A stretch of 57,759 nucleotides of DNA from Candidatus Colivicinus equi (GCA_018064825.1 JAGHUL010000081.1:1-57759), one strand, 5' to 3'; counted from the first letter of the stretch, positions 26,573 to 36,033 are shown. Made by a program: numbers and translations. The notes: generated by a model from the letters alone, not told the origin.

Positions 26573-27294
26573 AAATGATTGACCTTCCTCTCAACTAATT
26601 CTTTAATAACATCGCCATCAATAAAACCATCATAATAATTGTCATTAGGCATCAAATAAGATCTCAAGATTAGACCTAATGCAGCTTTTTTATCTAAACC
26701 ACGAGAATTCATATAGAATAACACTTCTTCATCTAATGTGCCTGAAGATAATGAGTGAGACGCTTCTACATCGTTTTCATCTATATTTAGCACAGGTAAA
26801 ACACGAGCTTTTCTAGGGTTATCTAAAGTCAAGCAATGAGATTTTTGATGGCAAATACTTCTTTTAGCGCCCTTTTTAATAGTTCCAATACAATCTAATG
26901 AAAAATCTGCATTATCTAAACAAATTACATTATTAGTAATTTCAATAAGAGAATCAGAACCTAAATTATATAAATCAAAGATTATTTTTTTACTCTCAAC
27001 ACCCAAATATGTTGAAACAATTAATAATTGAGAATTCTTATTTACTTCAACATTGCTGTTTTGAATATAGTCAAAATTATTAAGTTCTAAATAATTAATT
27101 CTTACTACTGAATTAGTGATGCTCCCTTGGTCATTGATTATAACGTTGCTATTTGCATCATTAAAAATAAGGACATTGAATTCTCCATCATTTAAATCGT
27201 ATTTTATATTGACCTCTTCACTTTTAATGATTAACGTACATGATTCATTAATTTGGCAAAGAGAATTGTCATTAATTTCGATACGATTAGGCAT
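26566..27294 (-). CDS. sufD: Fe-S cluster scaffold subunit SufD (short form)
   Basis: 242 aa from the ATG at 27294 (MPNRIEIND), which has AAGAGG upstream; reading further back would run into sufC. It is much shorter than the usual ~430 aa: the N-terminal helical region is missing and the beta-helix core starts almost at once. The C-terminal SufD features are intact: DNPRKARVLPVLNIDENDVEASHSL-type segment (conserved His, about 195) and DEEVLFYMNSRGLDKKAALGLILRSYL. It partners SufB and SufC. Confidence 0.9.
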   Translation of the reverse strand: MPNRIEINDNSLCQINESCTLIIKSEEVNIKYDLNDGEFNVLIFNDANSNVIINDQGSITNSVVRINYLELNNFDYIQNSNVEVNKNSQLLIVSTYLGVESKKIIFDLYNLGSDSLIEITNNVICLDNADFSLDCIGTIKKGAKRSICHQKSHCLTLDNPRKARVLPVLNIDENDVEASHSLSSGTLDEEVLFYMNSRGLDKKAALGLILRSYLMPNDNYYDGFIDGDVIKELVERKVNHLC

Positions 27295-28111
27295 TGTTAC
27301 CTCTTGGATTTCTAGCACAAGTGCCTAACGAAAATACTAATGGTTTGTTTTCTTTTACTGGTTGAATCTTCAATTCATCGTATAACCAGTCATAACCATC
27401 GTTATCAATCTTCAATACTAGCTCACTATCTCCTTCAACAACTATCTTGCCATCAACAATTACATGAGCATGTGTTGGCTTAATAGATGTAAAGAATCTC
27501 TCATAATGAGAAACGACAATCAAACCCATATTTGTTTCGTTTTTCATATTGATTATCGAATCTGAAACAAGCTTAATAGCGTCAACATCTAATCCGCTAT
27601 CAATTTCATCTAACATAGCAATACTAGGCTTTAACATCATCATTTGTAAGATTTCATTACGTTTCTTTTCACCACCAGAGAAACCATCATTTACAAAACG
27701 ATGAGCTAAATCTTCCTTCATTTTTAGTGAAGAAATTCCCTTATCCATCTCTTTGATAAATTTGAATAAAGAAATATTCTTGTCTAAACGAGCATTGATA
27801 GCAGCTCTTAAGAAATCAGAATTAGTTACACCAGCAATCTCTTTAGGATATTGCATAGCTAAAAACAAACCTTTTTTACTTCTTTCATCGACACTCATCT
27901 TTAAAACGTCTTCACCATTAAAAGTTATAGAACCAGACGTTACAGTATAAGAAGGATGGCCCATTATAGTTTGTAACAGAGTTGATTTGCCATTACCATT
28001 AGGACCCATAATGGCATGTATTTCACCTTCATTAACCGTTAGATCGATACCCTTTAGAATCTCTTTATCATCAATAGATACATGTAAATTTGAAATAACT
28101 AAACTATTCAT
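27287..28111 (-). CDS. sufC: Fe-S assembly ATPase SufC
   Basis: 274 aa from the ATG at 28111, slightly longer than the usual ~250. ABC ATPase motifs are GPNGNGKSTLL (Walker A, about 35), FSGGEKKRNEIL (signature, about 144), SIAMLDEIDSGLD (Walker B) and VVSHYERF (switch His). A C-terminal tail with two Cys-poor extra turns (NKPLVFSLGTCARNPRGN) is added. The reading could start six codons earlier, but that ATG lies in the -10 box; the inner ATG has GGGTGA upstream. Confidence 0.96.
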   Translation of the reverse strand: MNSLVISNLHVSIDDKEILKGIDLTVNEGEIHAIMGPNGNGKSTLLQTIMGHPSYTVTSGSITFNGEDVLKMSVDERSKKGLFLAMQYPKEIAGVTNSDFLRAAINARLDKNISLFKFIKEMDKGISSLKMKEDLAHRFVNDGFSGGEKKRNEILQMMMLKPSIAMLDEIDSGLDVDAIKLVSDSIINMKNETNMGLIVVSHYERFFTSIKPTHAHVIVDGKIVVEGDSELVLKIDNDGYDWLYDELKIQPVKENKPLVFSLGTCARNPRGNNA

Positions 28112-28126
28112 ATTTTTCACCCATAT

Positions 28127-28135
28127 CATTATAAC
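28127..28135 (-). promoter_or_regulatory. Extended -10 promoter of the SUF operon
   Basis: Minus-strand TGT-TATAAT lies about 16 bp before the sufC ATG at 28111, leaving a short leader with GGGTGA as ribosome site. Confidence 0.55.
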
Positions 28136-28261
28136 ATCTACAATACTAATAGGACTAAATTACTATTCATTAACTATATGAAACTTAACTGAAATATCTC
28201 AATATAATTGAATATAAGTCGTTAAAAATTATATAATTGAATGGTTGAAAAGGAGAAAACT

Positions 28262-29269
28262 ATGGACAAAAAAGAATTATTTAAAAAGTATTGGTTTGTA
28301 GGCCTATTAGCCATAGTATTTTTAGTTTTTATTGGTGCATATACATATGATTCTATTAAGAATAGAGAAGTATTTGTAGCAAATAAACAAGTTGATGGTA
28401 AATATATTGCCTACAGTATCGATGGAGAAAATGTTACAGCAGATCAATTATATGAAGATTTATATAACGATGAATCTCAAGGTCTTAAAGCTGGCGTTAT
28501 AGCAGAGTACACACAATATCAACGTGCGGTATTGAATAAGGCAATCGAAACTACTGAACAAATGGAAAATTCAGCAAGTTACAATGCATATTCAGTAATG
28601 CAACAATACTCAGAAGACCAAATCAATTCTGATTTAAGATCATTTGGATTTGTGAATGGTTCTAAAGATTTGGCTGAATACTATATATTAGGATATAAGC
28701 AAAATCAATTAATGAAGGATTACTATTTAGCTGACTATGACAAGTATTTAAAACCTACAATTGATGAAACTAATCCAAGAATCATCTATCAAATCTTAGT
28801 TAAAGTAGCTGATATCAATAATCCAACAGATGAAGAAAAACAAAAACTAGCCGATGTTCAAGAAGCACTTAAAACAAAAGAATTTACACAAGTAGCATAT
28901 GAAATGTCAGATGATGGTTCAGCATCAAGCTATGGCTATCTTGGAATTTGTGACACAAGCTTCAATCCAGAAACAGAAGGTCAAACAACTAAGTACGTTA
29001 AAGAATTCTACGATGCTGCAATGGCTCTAAAAGATGGTGAAGTATCAGATGTAGTTACATCACAATACGGTTATCATATTATTTGGAATTTCTCTAATAA
29101 AGTTGAAGATTTACTAGATGTAGGAAGTTTCATTACAACTATTGAAAACAATTTCCCTTCTACTCCAGTAAAGGCTTTACAAGATAAAGCTACTGAACTT
29201 GGATTTGAAATTAAAGATCAAAACTTAACTGATTATATCAACATGGTGTTAGAAAGCGAGGCACAATAA
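28262..29269 (+). CDS. Membrane-anchored parvulin-type peptidyl-prolyl isomerase (PrsA/SurA-like)
   Basis: 335 aa from the ATG at 28262, which follows AAGGAGAAAA; an in-frame start 7 codons earlier has no ribosome site. A single N-terminal helix (about 11-31) without a lipobox anchors it. The parvulin domain is at about 175-290: RIIYQILVKV, SDDGSASSYGYLG, ALKDGEVSDVVTSQYGYHII. It should fold exported proteins at the outer membrane face. It lies 1 bp before the next lipoprotein gene. Confidence 0.88.
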   Translation: MDKKELFKKYWFVGLLAIVFLVFIGAYTYDSIKNREVFVANKQVDGKYIAYSIDGENVTADQLYEDLYNDESQGLKAGVIAEYTQYQRAVLNKAIETTEQMENSASYNAYSVMQQYSEDQINSDLRSFGFVNGSKDLAEYYILGYKQNQLMKDYYLADYDKYLKPTIDETNPRIIYQILVKVADINNPTDEEKQKLADVQEALKTKEFTQVAYEMSDDGSASSYGYLGICDTSFNPETEGQTTKYVKEFYDAAMALKDGEVSDVVTSQYGYHIIWNFSNKVEDLLDVGSFITTIENNFPSTPVKALQDKATELGFEIKDQNLTDYINMVLESEAQ

Positions 29270-29270
29270 G

Positions 29271-30119
29271 ATGAAAAAAGTATTAGTAATATTAATTTGC
29301 TTATTAGCTTTAGCTGGTTGTGCTAATTCAGCTGGATATTCAAAAGTTAGCGATGACAACGAAGTAATCTTTTCTGGTCCTGGAACAACATACACAAAAG
29401 CAGATCTATACTCAGTATTAAAGCTTACAGCTACTACTGCTATAGAAAATGAATTAATCGATCACATCGCTATAAAAGAAAACATTAAAGCTGAAGATTA
29501 TTTAAAAGAAGCTGAAGAATATACGCAATCAATGATAGATTATGGTATGGAACAAACTATCATTGCGTACTATGGTTCTAAAGAAGCATTTACTAAAATG
29601 TATCAAAACAATTTAGTTCAAATGGAAATAATCAAAAACTATGCAAGAGATCATTATGATGATAACGTAAGCATTGATAAACCAGTAAAAATTCAAAGCG
29701 TATACTTTGATAATGAAGAAGCTGCTAAAAAGATGATTGAAGACGTAAATGCAGGTAAAGATTTTGCGACAGCAGCAGCTGATAATGGCTATCAATCTGA
29801 TTGTTCAGAGTTCATTGCTTTAGATTCAGATGATATGGTTCTTGAAGTAAAAGAATATATCAACTCTACTGATAAAACTGGTATTTCTATAGTTATTGAA
29901 TCATCAACAGTGACAACAGATGCTGAAGGAAATCCTGTTGAAGCAAAACAATACAATGTAGTAAATATCATTGATAAGGATGTTAATAATTTCAAAGAAG
30001 ATTATATCGGCGTTAAAGCAGAAACTATTACTCTGGATTCAATTAAAGATGAATTAATTTCAACATTAAACGTTGAATACTATGATCAAGATCTATATGA
30101 TCTTATGGTTAAAGAGTAG
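29271..30119 (+). CDS. Lipoprotein, SurA/PrsA N-domain-like
   Basis: 282 aa with a clear lipoprotein signal: MKKVLVILICLLALAGC, lipobox LAGC, lipidated Cys17. The body has a charged helical region (about 40-130; DLYSVLKLTATTAIENELID) reminiscent of the SurA/PrsA chaperone domain, then a region with VKIQSVYFDNEEAAKKMIEDVNAGKDFATAA that looks like a parvulin start lacking the usual catalytic core. It is probably a chaperone partner of the upstream isomerase, with which it is transcribed. Confidence 0.75.
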   Translation: MKKVLVILICLLALAGCANSAGYSKVSDDNEVIFSGPGTTYTKADLYSVLKLTATTAIENELIDHIAIKENIKAEDYLKEAEEYTQSMIDYGMEQTIIAYYGSKEAFTKMYQNNLVQMEIIKNYARDHYDDNVSIDKPVKIQSVYFDNEEAAKKMIEDVNAGKDFATAAADNGYQSDCSEFIALDSDDMVLEVKEYINSTDKTGISIVIESSTVTTDAEGNPVEAKQYNVVNIIDKDVNNFKEDYIGVKAETITLDSIKDELISTLNVEYYDQDLYDLMVKE

Positions 30120-30127
30120 GAGCAATC

Positions 30128-30517
30128 ATGTGCATCTTTTGTGAAATAATCAAAGGAAATATTCCTTCTACAAAAGTATATGAAGATGATGAAGTATTAG
30201 CTATTTTAGATATATCACAAACAACATATGGTCATACACTAGTTATGCCTAAAAAGCATTATGATAATTTCTTATTAATGCCTAATGATGAATATGCTTC
30301 ATTAATGGCAAAAGCTCAAATTATCGCAAATAGATTACAAAATAAGTTAGATTGTAAAGGTATGAATTTGTTGATTAACACAAATGAAATAGCTGGACAA
30401 ACAGTTATGCATACCCATGTTCATCTAATTCCGAGATATGGTGAAAAAGATACAGTCGAGTTTAAATTTAATGTAAATAAATTCGATTTAAACGAAATAG
30501 CAAATAAACTTAAATAA
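30128..30517 (+). CDS. hit: HIT-family nucleotide hydrolase
   Basis: 129 aa, a typical Hint/HIT protein. Starts CIFCEIIKGNIPS with Cys zinc-like residues, KVYEDDEVLAILDI, GHTLVMPKKH, and the histidine triad MHTHVHLIPR (HxHxH, about 97-106). It hydrolyses AMP conjugates such as AMP-lysine or ADP-type dinucleotides. It begins 8 bp after the lipoprotein stop with TAGGAG as ribosome site and is followed by a strong terminator. Confidence 0.95.
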   Translation: MCIFCEIIKGNIPSTKVYEDDEVLAILDISQTTYGHTLVMPKKHYDNFLLMPNDEYASLMAKAQIIANRLQNKLDCKGMNLLINTNEIAGQTVMHTHVHLIPRYGEKDTVEFKFNVNKFDLNEIANKLK

Positions 30518-30527
30518 ACACAAATAA

Positions 30528-30563
30528 AAAGATTTGGAATCACATCATTCCAAATCTTTTTTT
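30528..30563. terminator. Bidirectional terminator, hit / ymdB
   Basis: A 13-bp stem (30528-30540 with 30547-30559) ends in seven T residues on the plus strand and TTTTTA on the minus strand. It separates the convergent hit and ymdB genes. Confidence 0.95.
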
Positions 30564-30578
30564 AAATCTTAATTCAAA

Positions 30579-31361
30579 TCAATATGGCCTAAATTGTAAT
30601 CTTTCAATAGATACAGGCTTTTTAAGTTTTTCATCAATTTCTATAACAACAGCGCACAATATAGCCTCGCCTTCAGCAATAGTATATTGTGAATGTTCTT
30701 TACTAATCATAGCATTAATAGATTCGCTTATATCTCTGCCTATTACCGAATCATAAGTTCCGCACATACCAACATCTGTGATAAAAGCAACATCATTGAT
30801 CATTCTTTCATCAGCAGTTTGAACATGTGTATGTGTACCAACAACGATTTTTGCATAGTCTTTGTAATATTCGGCAAATATACGTTTCTCTGCAGTAGTT
30901 TCAGCATGCAAATCAACAAAATAGAAATCAACATTACATTCAGAAGTTTCCTTCAAAATGGTATTCATTGAATCAAACATCGAACAATTAGATTCTCCCA
31001 TTAAAGCAGTTCCAAGAATATTGGTTAAGCAAATCCGCATATTATTGTAATCAATAAATTGATAATACTTGCCACAAGTTCTCTTTTCGTGGTTATAAGG
31101 GACAATCAATGCATCCATTTCATCAATATGAGTGTATATCTCCTTCTTAGAAAAAGTATGATTGCCCATAGTGATATAATCTACGCCATCGTTAATCAAA
31201 TGATTGTAAATCTTATAAGTAATTCCTTTTCCATGAGCACTATTCTCGGCATTGGCAATAACTAAATCGATATTATATTCGACTTTAAGAGAATATAAAA
31301 GTGAAGAGACAATGTCTCTTCCACTTTTACCTACGATATCACCAATAAATAGAATTCTCAT
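30579..31361 (-). CDS. ymdB: YmdB-type metallophosphoesterase
   Basis: 260 aa, the normal length. Metal-site motifs are ILFIGDIVGKSGRD (about 3-16), ANAENSAHGKG (Asn/Glu), TMGNHTF (Asn-His), DLHAETTAEK (His) and VGTHTHVQTADE (HTH). YmdB is a phosphodiesterase acting on cyclic nucleotides and affecting biofilm/motility in Bacillus. The ATG overlaps the rny stop by 1 bp, reproducing the rny-ymdB pair of Bacillus. Confidence 0.96.
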   Translation of the reverse strand: MRILFIGDIVGKSGRDIVSSLLYSLKVEYNIDLVIANAENSAHGKGITYKIYNHLINDGVDYITMGNHTFSKKEIYTHIDEMDALIVPYNHEKRTCGKYYQFIDYNNMRICLTNILGTALMGESNCSMFDSMNTILKETSECNVDFYFVDLHAETTAEKRIFAEYYKDYAKIVVGTHTHVQTADERMINDVAFITDVGMCGTYDSVIGRDISESINAMISKEHSQYTIAEGEAILCAVVIEIDEKLKKPVSIERLQFRPY

Positions 31362-32911
31362 TATTTAGCCGTTTCGTTAGCACGCATCTCACGAATAACA
31401 GTGACTTTAATTTGTCCTGGATATGTTAATTCATTTTCGATACGATCTTTAATATCCCTAGCAATCAAGAAACATTTAGCATCGTCTACCTTTTCAGGAA
31501 CAACCATTACTCTAATTTCTCTACCTGCTTGGATTGCATAAGCTTTATCAACACCTTCGAATTCATTAGCAATCTTTTCTAATGATTCTAGCCTATTGAT
31601 ATAATTTTCAATACCTTCATATCTAGCACCAGGTCTAGCAGCAGATAAAGTATCAGCAGCAGCAACTAAATATGAATATAAGTTATTAGGTTCAACGTCT
31701 CCATGATGAGATTCAATAGCATTGATTATTTCTGGTCTTTCGCCATATTTCTTTGCTAATCTAGCACCTAATTCAACGTGAGTACCTTCTTGTTCGAAAT
31801 CAACAGCTTTACCAATATCATGTAACAAGCCAGCTCTCTTAGCTAAATTTTGATTTAAGCCTAATTCAGCAGCCATTACACCAGCAAATGATGCAACTTC
31901 GATAGAATGTTCTAATCCGTTTTGACCATATGAATATCTATATCTCATACGACCTATTAATTTAACTAGTTCTTTATCCATCTTACCGATTTGAAGTTTG
32001 AAACAAGCATCTTCACCAAGTTTCATAATAGTAACATCCATATCGGCAGCAGTTTTATTTACAACATCTTCAATTCTTCCAGGTTGGATACGACCATCTC
32101 TGATTAATTGTTCTAGTGATAATCTAGCAATTTCTCTTCTAATAGGATTGAAGCAAGAAACTGTTATAGCTTCTGGAGTATCATCAATAATTAGATCAAC
32201 ACCTGTTGCTTGTTCAATAGCACGGATATTACGACCTTCTCTACCAATGATTCTTCCCTTCATTTCTTCTGAAGGAAGAGAAACAACTGATACAGTTCTA
32301 TCAATTGTCTCATCTTGAGAATATCTTTGAATTGCTGTAGCTATGATTTCTCTAGACAATTCTTTAGCGTGTTCTTTAGCATCTTCTTCTTGTTCGCGGA
32401 TGTAAGCAGCAACTTCATCCTGAATACGCTTTTCAACAACTTCCATGAGTTCCTTCTTAGCATCTTCTTGAGACATATTAGAAACTCTTTCTAAAAGGGC
32501 AATCTGACCATTGATACGAGATTGCAAATCTTCTTCCATTTTATCTAGTTGAGCTTGTTTGTCTTCAGCTTTCTTTAACTTTTCGTCTAATTTTTTCTCT
32601 TTTTGTGTTAAATTTTCATCGCGGAAATTAAGAGAATCTTCTCTTCTTAATAGCTTTGTTTCTTGGCTTTGTAACTCGCCTTTTCTTTCCTTGATTTCTT
32701 TTTCAGCTTGAAGCTTTAAATCATAAACTTGAGTTTTTCCATCTAAAACAGCTTGTTTAATAGTGTTTTTAGCTTGATTATTTGCTTCATCTAAGACTTT
32801 TTTAGCTTCGGCTTTAGCGTTATTTTTAATTACTAAATTAATTAAACAAACTGCCAATATACCAACAACTAATCCGATTAAAATGGAAGGTATACTAATA
32901 AAACTACCCAT
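31361..32911 (-). CDS. rny: Ribonuclease Y
   Basis: 516 aa. A membrane helix (about 6-28) is followed by a long coiled coil (about 30-200), a KH domain (GRIIGREGRNIRAIEQATGVD, about 215-235) and an HD domain (HSIEVASFAG, LLHDIGKAVD, ESHHGD). This is the main endonuclease starting mRNA decay in Firmicutes and anchors the degradosome at the membrane. A GGAGG site lies upstream of the ATG. The gene order recA-rny-ymdB is kept as in Bacillus. Confidence 0.98.
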   Translation of the reverse strand: MGSFISIPSILIGLVVGILAVCLINLVIKNNAKAEAKKVLDEANNQAKNTIKQAVLDGKTQVYDLKLQAEKEIKERKGELQSQETKLLRREDSLNFRDENLTQKEKKLDEKLKKAEDKQAQLDKMEEDLQSRINGQIALLERVSNMSQEDAKKELMEVVEKRIQDEVAAYIREQEEDAKEHAKELSREIIATAIQRYSQDETIDRTVSVVSLPSEEMKGRIIGREGRNIRAIEQATGVDLIIDDTPEAITVSCFNPIRREIARLSLEQLIRDGRIQPGRIEDVVNKTAADMDVTIMKLGEDACFKLQIGKMDKELVKLIGRMRYRYSYGQNGLEHSIEVASFAGVMAAELGLNQNLAKRAGLLHDIGKAVDFEQEGTHVELGARLAKKYGERPEIINAIESHHGDVEPNNLYSYLVAAADTLSAARPGARYEGIENYINRLESLEKIANEFEGVDKAYAIQAGREIRVMVVPEKVDDAKCFLIARDIKDRIENELTYPGQIKVTVIREMRANETAK

Positions 32912-32997
32912 CTTTATACCTCCATAGTATTACTTTAAATAGGTTTTACCCTTTACAATTTTATAACAAAATGCCTTTTATTACTAGTCCAAAATAA

Positions 32998-33023
32998 AAA
33001 CTCTATGTCGAAACATAGAGTTA
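32998..33023 (-). terminator. recA terminator
   Basis: An 8-bp stem (33000-33007 with 33014-33021) followed on the minus strand by five T residues and a T-rich tail. Confidence 0.9.
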
Positions 33024-33027
33024 ATAA

Positions 33028-34056
33028 CTATAGATCTTCTTTTGCGAATAATTTTTCTTTAATTTTTTCTGTAATTTCTTTATCAATTTCAGGATGAGCT
33101 AGCAAGAATGCTCTAACAGCTTCACTTCCTTGACCTATCTTTTCACCATTATATGAATACCAAGAGCCTGATTTATCAATTAATCCCATCTCGGTACCTA
33201 AATTGATTATTTCTGAAATATGAGATATGCCTTCGCCATAGTAAATCTCAATTGAACATGTTTTAAAAGGTGGGGCGACCTTATTCTTAGCAATTTTAAC
33301 GTTAACTTTATTGCCAATAACATCTTGACCATCTTTAATTGCTTCAGATTTTCTAACTTCCATTCTAATACTTGAATAGAATTTAAGAGCACGGCCACCA
33401 GTTGTTACTTCAGGATTACCAAACATTACACCAACTTTTTCTCTTAATTGGTTAATAAATATTGTTGTACAGCCATTAGAATTCATAGCACCAGCAAGTT
33501 TACGCATAGCCTTTGACATTAATCTAGCATGCAAACCGATGTTAGAATCACCCATTTCACCATCTAATTCAGCTTGAGGAACTAGTGCAGCAACAGAGTC
33601 AACTACAATTAGATCAATCGCACCAGATTTAATTAGCACTTCAGCAATCTCTAATGCTTGTTCACCGGAATCAGGTTGAGATAATACTAAATCATCGATA
33701 TCAACACCTAATGCCTTTGCATAACGAGGGTCAATAGCATGTTCAGCATCAATAAATGCTGCTTTGCCACCCTTCTTTTGACATTCTGCAATAGTTTGTA
33801 AAGCTAAAGTTGTTTTACCAGAAGATTCTGGACCATAGATTTCAATAATACGGCCTTTAGGTAATCCACCAACACCAAGTGCAGCATCAATTGCTAATGA
33901 ACCAGTGGAAATTGCATCAACATCAACATTCGCATGTTCACCAAGTTTCATAATAGAGCCTTTACCGTAAGTCTTCTCTATTTGCTTTAATGCTTCATTT
34001 AATAACTGTTCTTTTTTATCTTCACTAACTTCTTCGATTTCTTTTTCTTTTGCCAT
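33028..34056 (-). CDS. recA: Recombinase RecA
   Basis: 342 aa. Canonical motifs are GPESSGKTT (Walker A, about 68-76), [20 protein letters not shown] (Walker B and L1 region), [20 protein letters not shown] and ALKFYSS. It forms the ATP-dependent strand-exchange filament and triggers LexA self-cleavage. It starts 12 bp after pgsA with GGAGG. No clear LexA/SOS box was seen near pgsA-recA. Confidence 0.99.
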   Translation of the reverse strand: MAKEKEIEEVSEDKKEQLLNEALKQIEKTYGKGSIMKLGEHANVDVDAISTGSLAIDAALGVGGLPKGRIIEIYGPESSGKTTLALQTIAECQKKGGKAAFIDAEHAIDPRYAKALGVDIDDLVLSQPDSGEQALEIAEVLIKSGAIDLIVVDSVAALVPQAELDGEMGDSNIGLHARLMSKAMRKLAGAMNSNGCTTIFINQLREKVGVMFGNPEVTTGGRALKFYSSIRMEVRKSEAIKDGQDVIGNKVNVKIAKNKVAPPFKTCSIEIYYGEGISHISEIINLGTEMGLIDKSGSWYSYNGEKIGQGSEAVRAFLLAHPEIDKEITEKIKEKLFAKEDL

Positions 34057-34068
34057 AAAGCCTCCATT

Positions 34069-34662
34069 TTACATCGATTTAAATATATATTCTTTTAATT
34101 GCATAAAGTAAGAATACCCACCAGCTACAGAAACAAAAGCAGTAAACCAAATCATAATTTCGTCCATTGGAATACCAGCAAGTTCAAAAGGTAAGTTATT
34201 CAATAAAACAACAATTATGGTAATCATTTGAAGCGCAGTTTTCAATTTACCAAGGATACCCGCTGAAACAACAACACCGTTTTGAGCCGCAATCATTCTA
34301 CAGCCATCCACAACAATATCGCGTGTAATCATCAACACACAAGGAACAACAGGAATCATATGTTTATATGCAAGAATAATAAACATTGAATTAACTAATA
34401 ACTTATCAGCAATAGGATCTGCAAACTTACCAAAAGTTGTAACTAAACCATTCTTTCTAGCAATTTGGCCATCTAATAAATCAGTGATAGAAGCCGCTAG
34501 AAAGATTTCTAAAACAATAATATTTAGTACTGGTAAACTAATAAATCCTAAGTTTAAATATCCAAATGAAAAATAAAAATTATCATAAGGAAAAAGCCAC
34601 AATAGGCATAAAATTGGAACCAAAAATATTCTCAATAATGTAAGTTTATTAGGTAAATTCAT
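34069..34662 (-). CDS. pgsA: CDP-diacylglycerol-glycerol-3-phosphate 3-phosphatidyltransferase
   Basis: 197 aa with about five membrane helices. The CDP-alcohol phosphatidyltransferase signature D-G-x2-A-R-x8-G-x3-D-x3-D is intact: LLDGQIARKNG...FGKFADPIADK (about 63-86). NLPNKLTLLRIFLVP at the N-terminus is typical of PgsA. It makes phosphatidylglycerol phosphate, the precursor of PG and cardiolipin. It is directly upstream of recA, as in Bacillus (pgsA-cinA-recA), but cinA is missing here. Confidence 0.96.
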   Translation of the reverse strand: MNLPNKLTLLRIFLVPILCLLWLFPYDNFYFSFGYLNLGFISLPVLNIIVLEIFLAASITDLLDGQIARKNGLVTTFGKFADPIADKLLVNSMFIILAYKHMIPVVPCVLMITRDIVVDGCRMIAAQNGVVVSAGILGKLKTALQMITIIVVLLNNLPFELAGIPMDEIMIWFTAFVSVAGGYSYFMQLKEYIFKSM

Positions 34663-34691
34663 CCCTCTTATTTTAACATATGAAAGTAAAA

Positions 34692-34717
34692 GAAAAAATG
34701 GTTATATAACCATTTTA
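34692..34717 (-). terminator. rnpB terminator
   Basis: Stem AAAATGGTTA/TAACCATTTT (34695-34716) followed on the minus strand by further T residues, immediately 3' of the RNase P RNA. Confidence 0.88.
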
Positions 34718-35057
34718 TTAATAACATTTAATAAGCCATGTTCTGTATTAGATAATCATTTATCTGTGCAAATGCACCTCCTGAATAACTTCGTTTTGTC
34801 TTCAGAAGTTCCCCTACCAAATTTGGGTTTCTCGCTTAAGGGGTTTATCACGTTCCACTCTTAATATTTCTATCAAGCTCGTCTCTTTGACACTTTTATA
34901 GGCTAATTCCATGAGATATCTTTTAGGAATATTGCCAGCCGTTAACTTTCGTTACCTAAGTTTATTGTTTCACTTAGCTTAATCACTACATCCATCGCAG
35001 GATGTGCGAGCATGGACTTTCCTCTAGTAATACTAGCGATTATCTTAATGTTATTTG
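34718..35057 (-). ncRNA. rnpB: RNase P RNA, Bacillus (type B) class
   Basis: On the minus strand the conserved 5' core GAGGAAAGTCCATGCTCGC (about 35000-35018) and the 3' core ACAGAACATGGCTTA (about 34732-34746) are both present, with GGTAACGAAAG-like and GGTAGGGGAA segments between. P1 can form from AATAACATT (35047-35055) and AATGTTATT (34720-34728). The RNA is the catalytic part of RNase P and matures tRNA 5' ends. Its 5' strand of P1 overlaps the gpsB stop region, so processing from a gpsB-rnpB transcript is possible. Confidence 0.96.
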
Positions 35058-35383
35058 TTGTTGCGATACATTTGTTCTTCTAAACGAGAGATTCTCTTTA
35101 AGATATCCAAAGAACTATATGATGTCGTATTAGACAAATCAAACGCTTTAGACTTACCTTCTAGTTCAACTTTCTCTGCATTAAGTGCTTTAATCTTATC
35201 TTGTAATGAAGCAACTAAATCTAATAATTCTTGAACATTGTCTTCCATCTTTTGATAGTCATCAAGAACTAAATCCAAGAATGCATCAACATCACTTGGT
35301 GTATAGCCTTTAAAATCAACATCAAACTGTTTGTTTAGAATTTCTTCTGGTGTTAAATTTAATTTTTCCATAGTATTCCTCAA
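35051..35383 (-). CDS. gpsB: Cell division adaptor GpsB
   Basis: 110 aa. N-terminal LNLTPEEILNKQFDVDFKGYTPSDVDAFLDLVLDDYQ is the DivIVA/GpsB lipid/PBP-binding domain; a coiled coil (about 40-75) and a short C-terminal helix with ILKRISRLEEQMY (trimerisation) follow. GpsB moves PBP1 between side wall and septum and stimulates PrkC in Bacillus. ponA lies on the other side of recU, and PrkC is also in the window. Ribosome site TTGAGGAA precedes the ATG. Confidence 0.96.
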   Translation of the reverse strand: MRNTMEKLNLTPEEILNKQFDVDFKGYTPSDVDAFLDLVLDDYQKMEDNVQELLDLVASLQDKIKALNAEKVELEGKSKAFDLSNTTSYSSLDILKRISRLEEQMYRNNK

Positions 35384-35388
35384 CGAAT

Positions 35389-35417
35389 ATTTTATCCTAA
35401 TTTATATGCACATTCAA
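35389..35417 (-). promoter_or_regulatory. gpsB-rnpB promoter
   Basis: Minus-strand -35 TTGAAT (35412-35417), 17-bp spacer, -10 TAAAAT (35389-35394), ending 5 bp before the gpsB coding start region. Confidence 0.65.
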
Positions 35418-35466
35418 GTTGATAGTAATTTAAATCGATATAATTTATAATAATAAAGAGGCTTTT

Positions 35467-36033
35467 ATGAACTATCCTAACAGCAACAAAAAGTATGTAA
35501 AGCCAAATATTTCACAAAGTAGAAGAGGTATGTCATTAGAAGATGATTTGAATCTCTCTAACAAGACTTACTTAGAAGAAGGAATTGCTGTAATACACAA
35601 GAAACCTACACCCATAACAGTTGTGAATGTTGACTATCCAAAAAGAAGTGCTGCTAAGATAACAGAAGCTTACTTTAAGTTACCTAGTACCACAGATTAT
35701 AATGGCATCTACAAAGGCAAATATATAGATTTTGAAGCTAAAGAATGTAATCTCGTTACATCTTTCCCCTTCTCATCTATACATCCACATCAAGTTAAAC
35801 ATTTAACTGATGTCATTAAACACGGGGCAATCGCATTCATAGTATTAAGAATGAATGCGCATGAAAAGGATTTTTTAATTAAGGGGAATGATTTCATCTC
35901 CTTTTATAATGATTGTTCAAGAAAATCATTGTCTTATGATTGGATAGTTAAAAACGGCCATGAAATAAAACACCGTGGTCTAGCGATACCTTGCGATTAT
36001 ATAAAAGTTATTGATAAAGTATTCGACTTATAG
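35467..36033 (+). CDS. recU: Holliday junction resolvase RecU
   Basis: 188 aa, typical of RecU. NRGMSLEDDLNLSN-like N-terminal stalk start (here SRRGMSLEDDLN), IHKKPTPI, a DYNGIYKGKYIDFEAKE catalytic core (Asp/Glu/Lys metal site, about 78-97) and IHPHQVKHL are seen. It resolves four-way junctions and modulates RecA. It is 10 bp upstream of ponA, the conserved recU-ponA operon of Bacilli. Confidence 0.96.
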   Translation: MNYPNSNKKYVKPNISQSRRGMSLEDDLNLSNKTYLEEGIAVIHKKPTPITVVNVDYPKRSAAKITEAYFKLPSTTDYNGIYKGKYIDFEAKECNLVTSFPFSSIHPHQVKHLTDVIKHGAIAFIVLRMNAHEKDFLIKGNDFISFYNDCSRKSLSYDWIVKNGHEIKHRGLAIPCDYIKVIDKVFDL

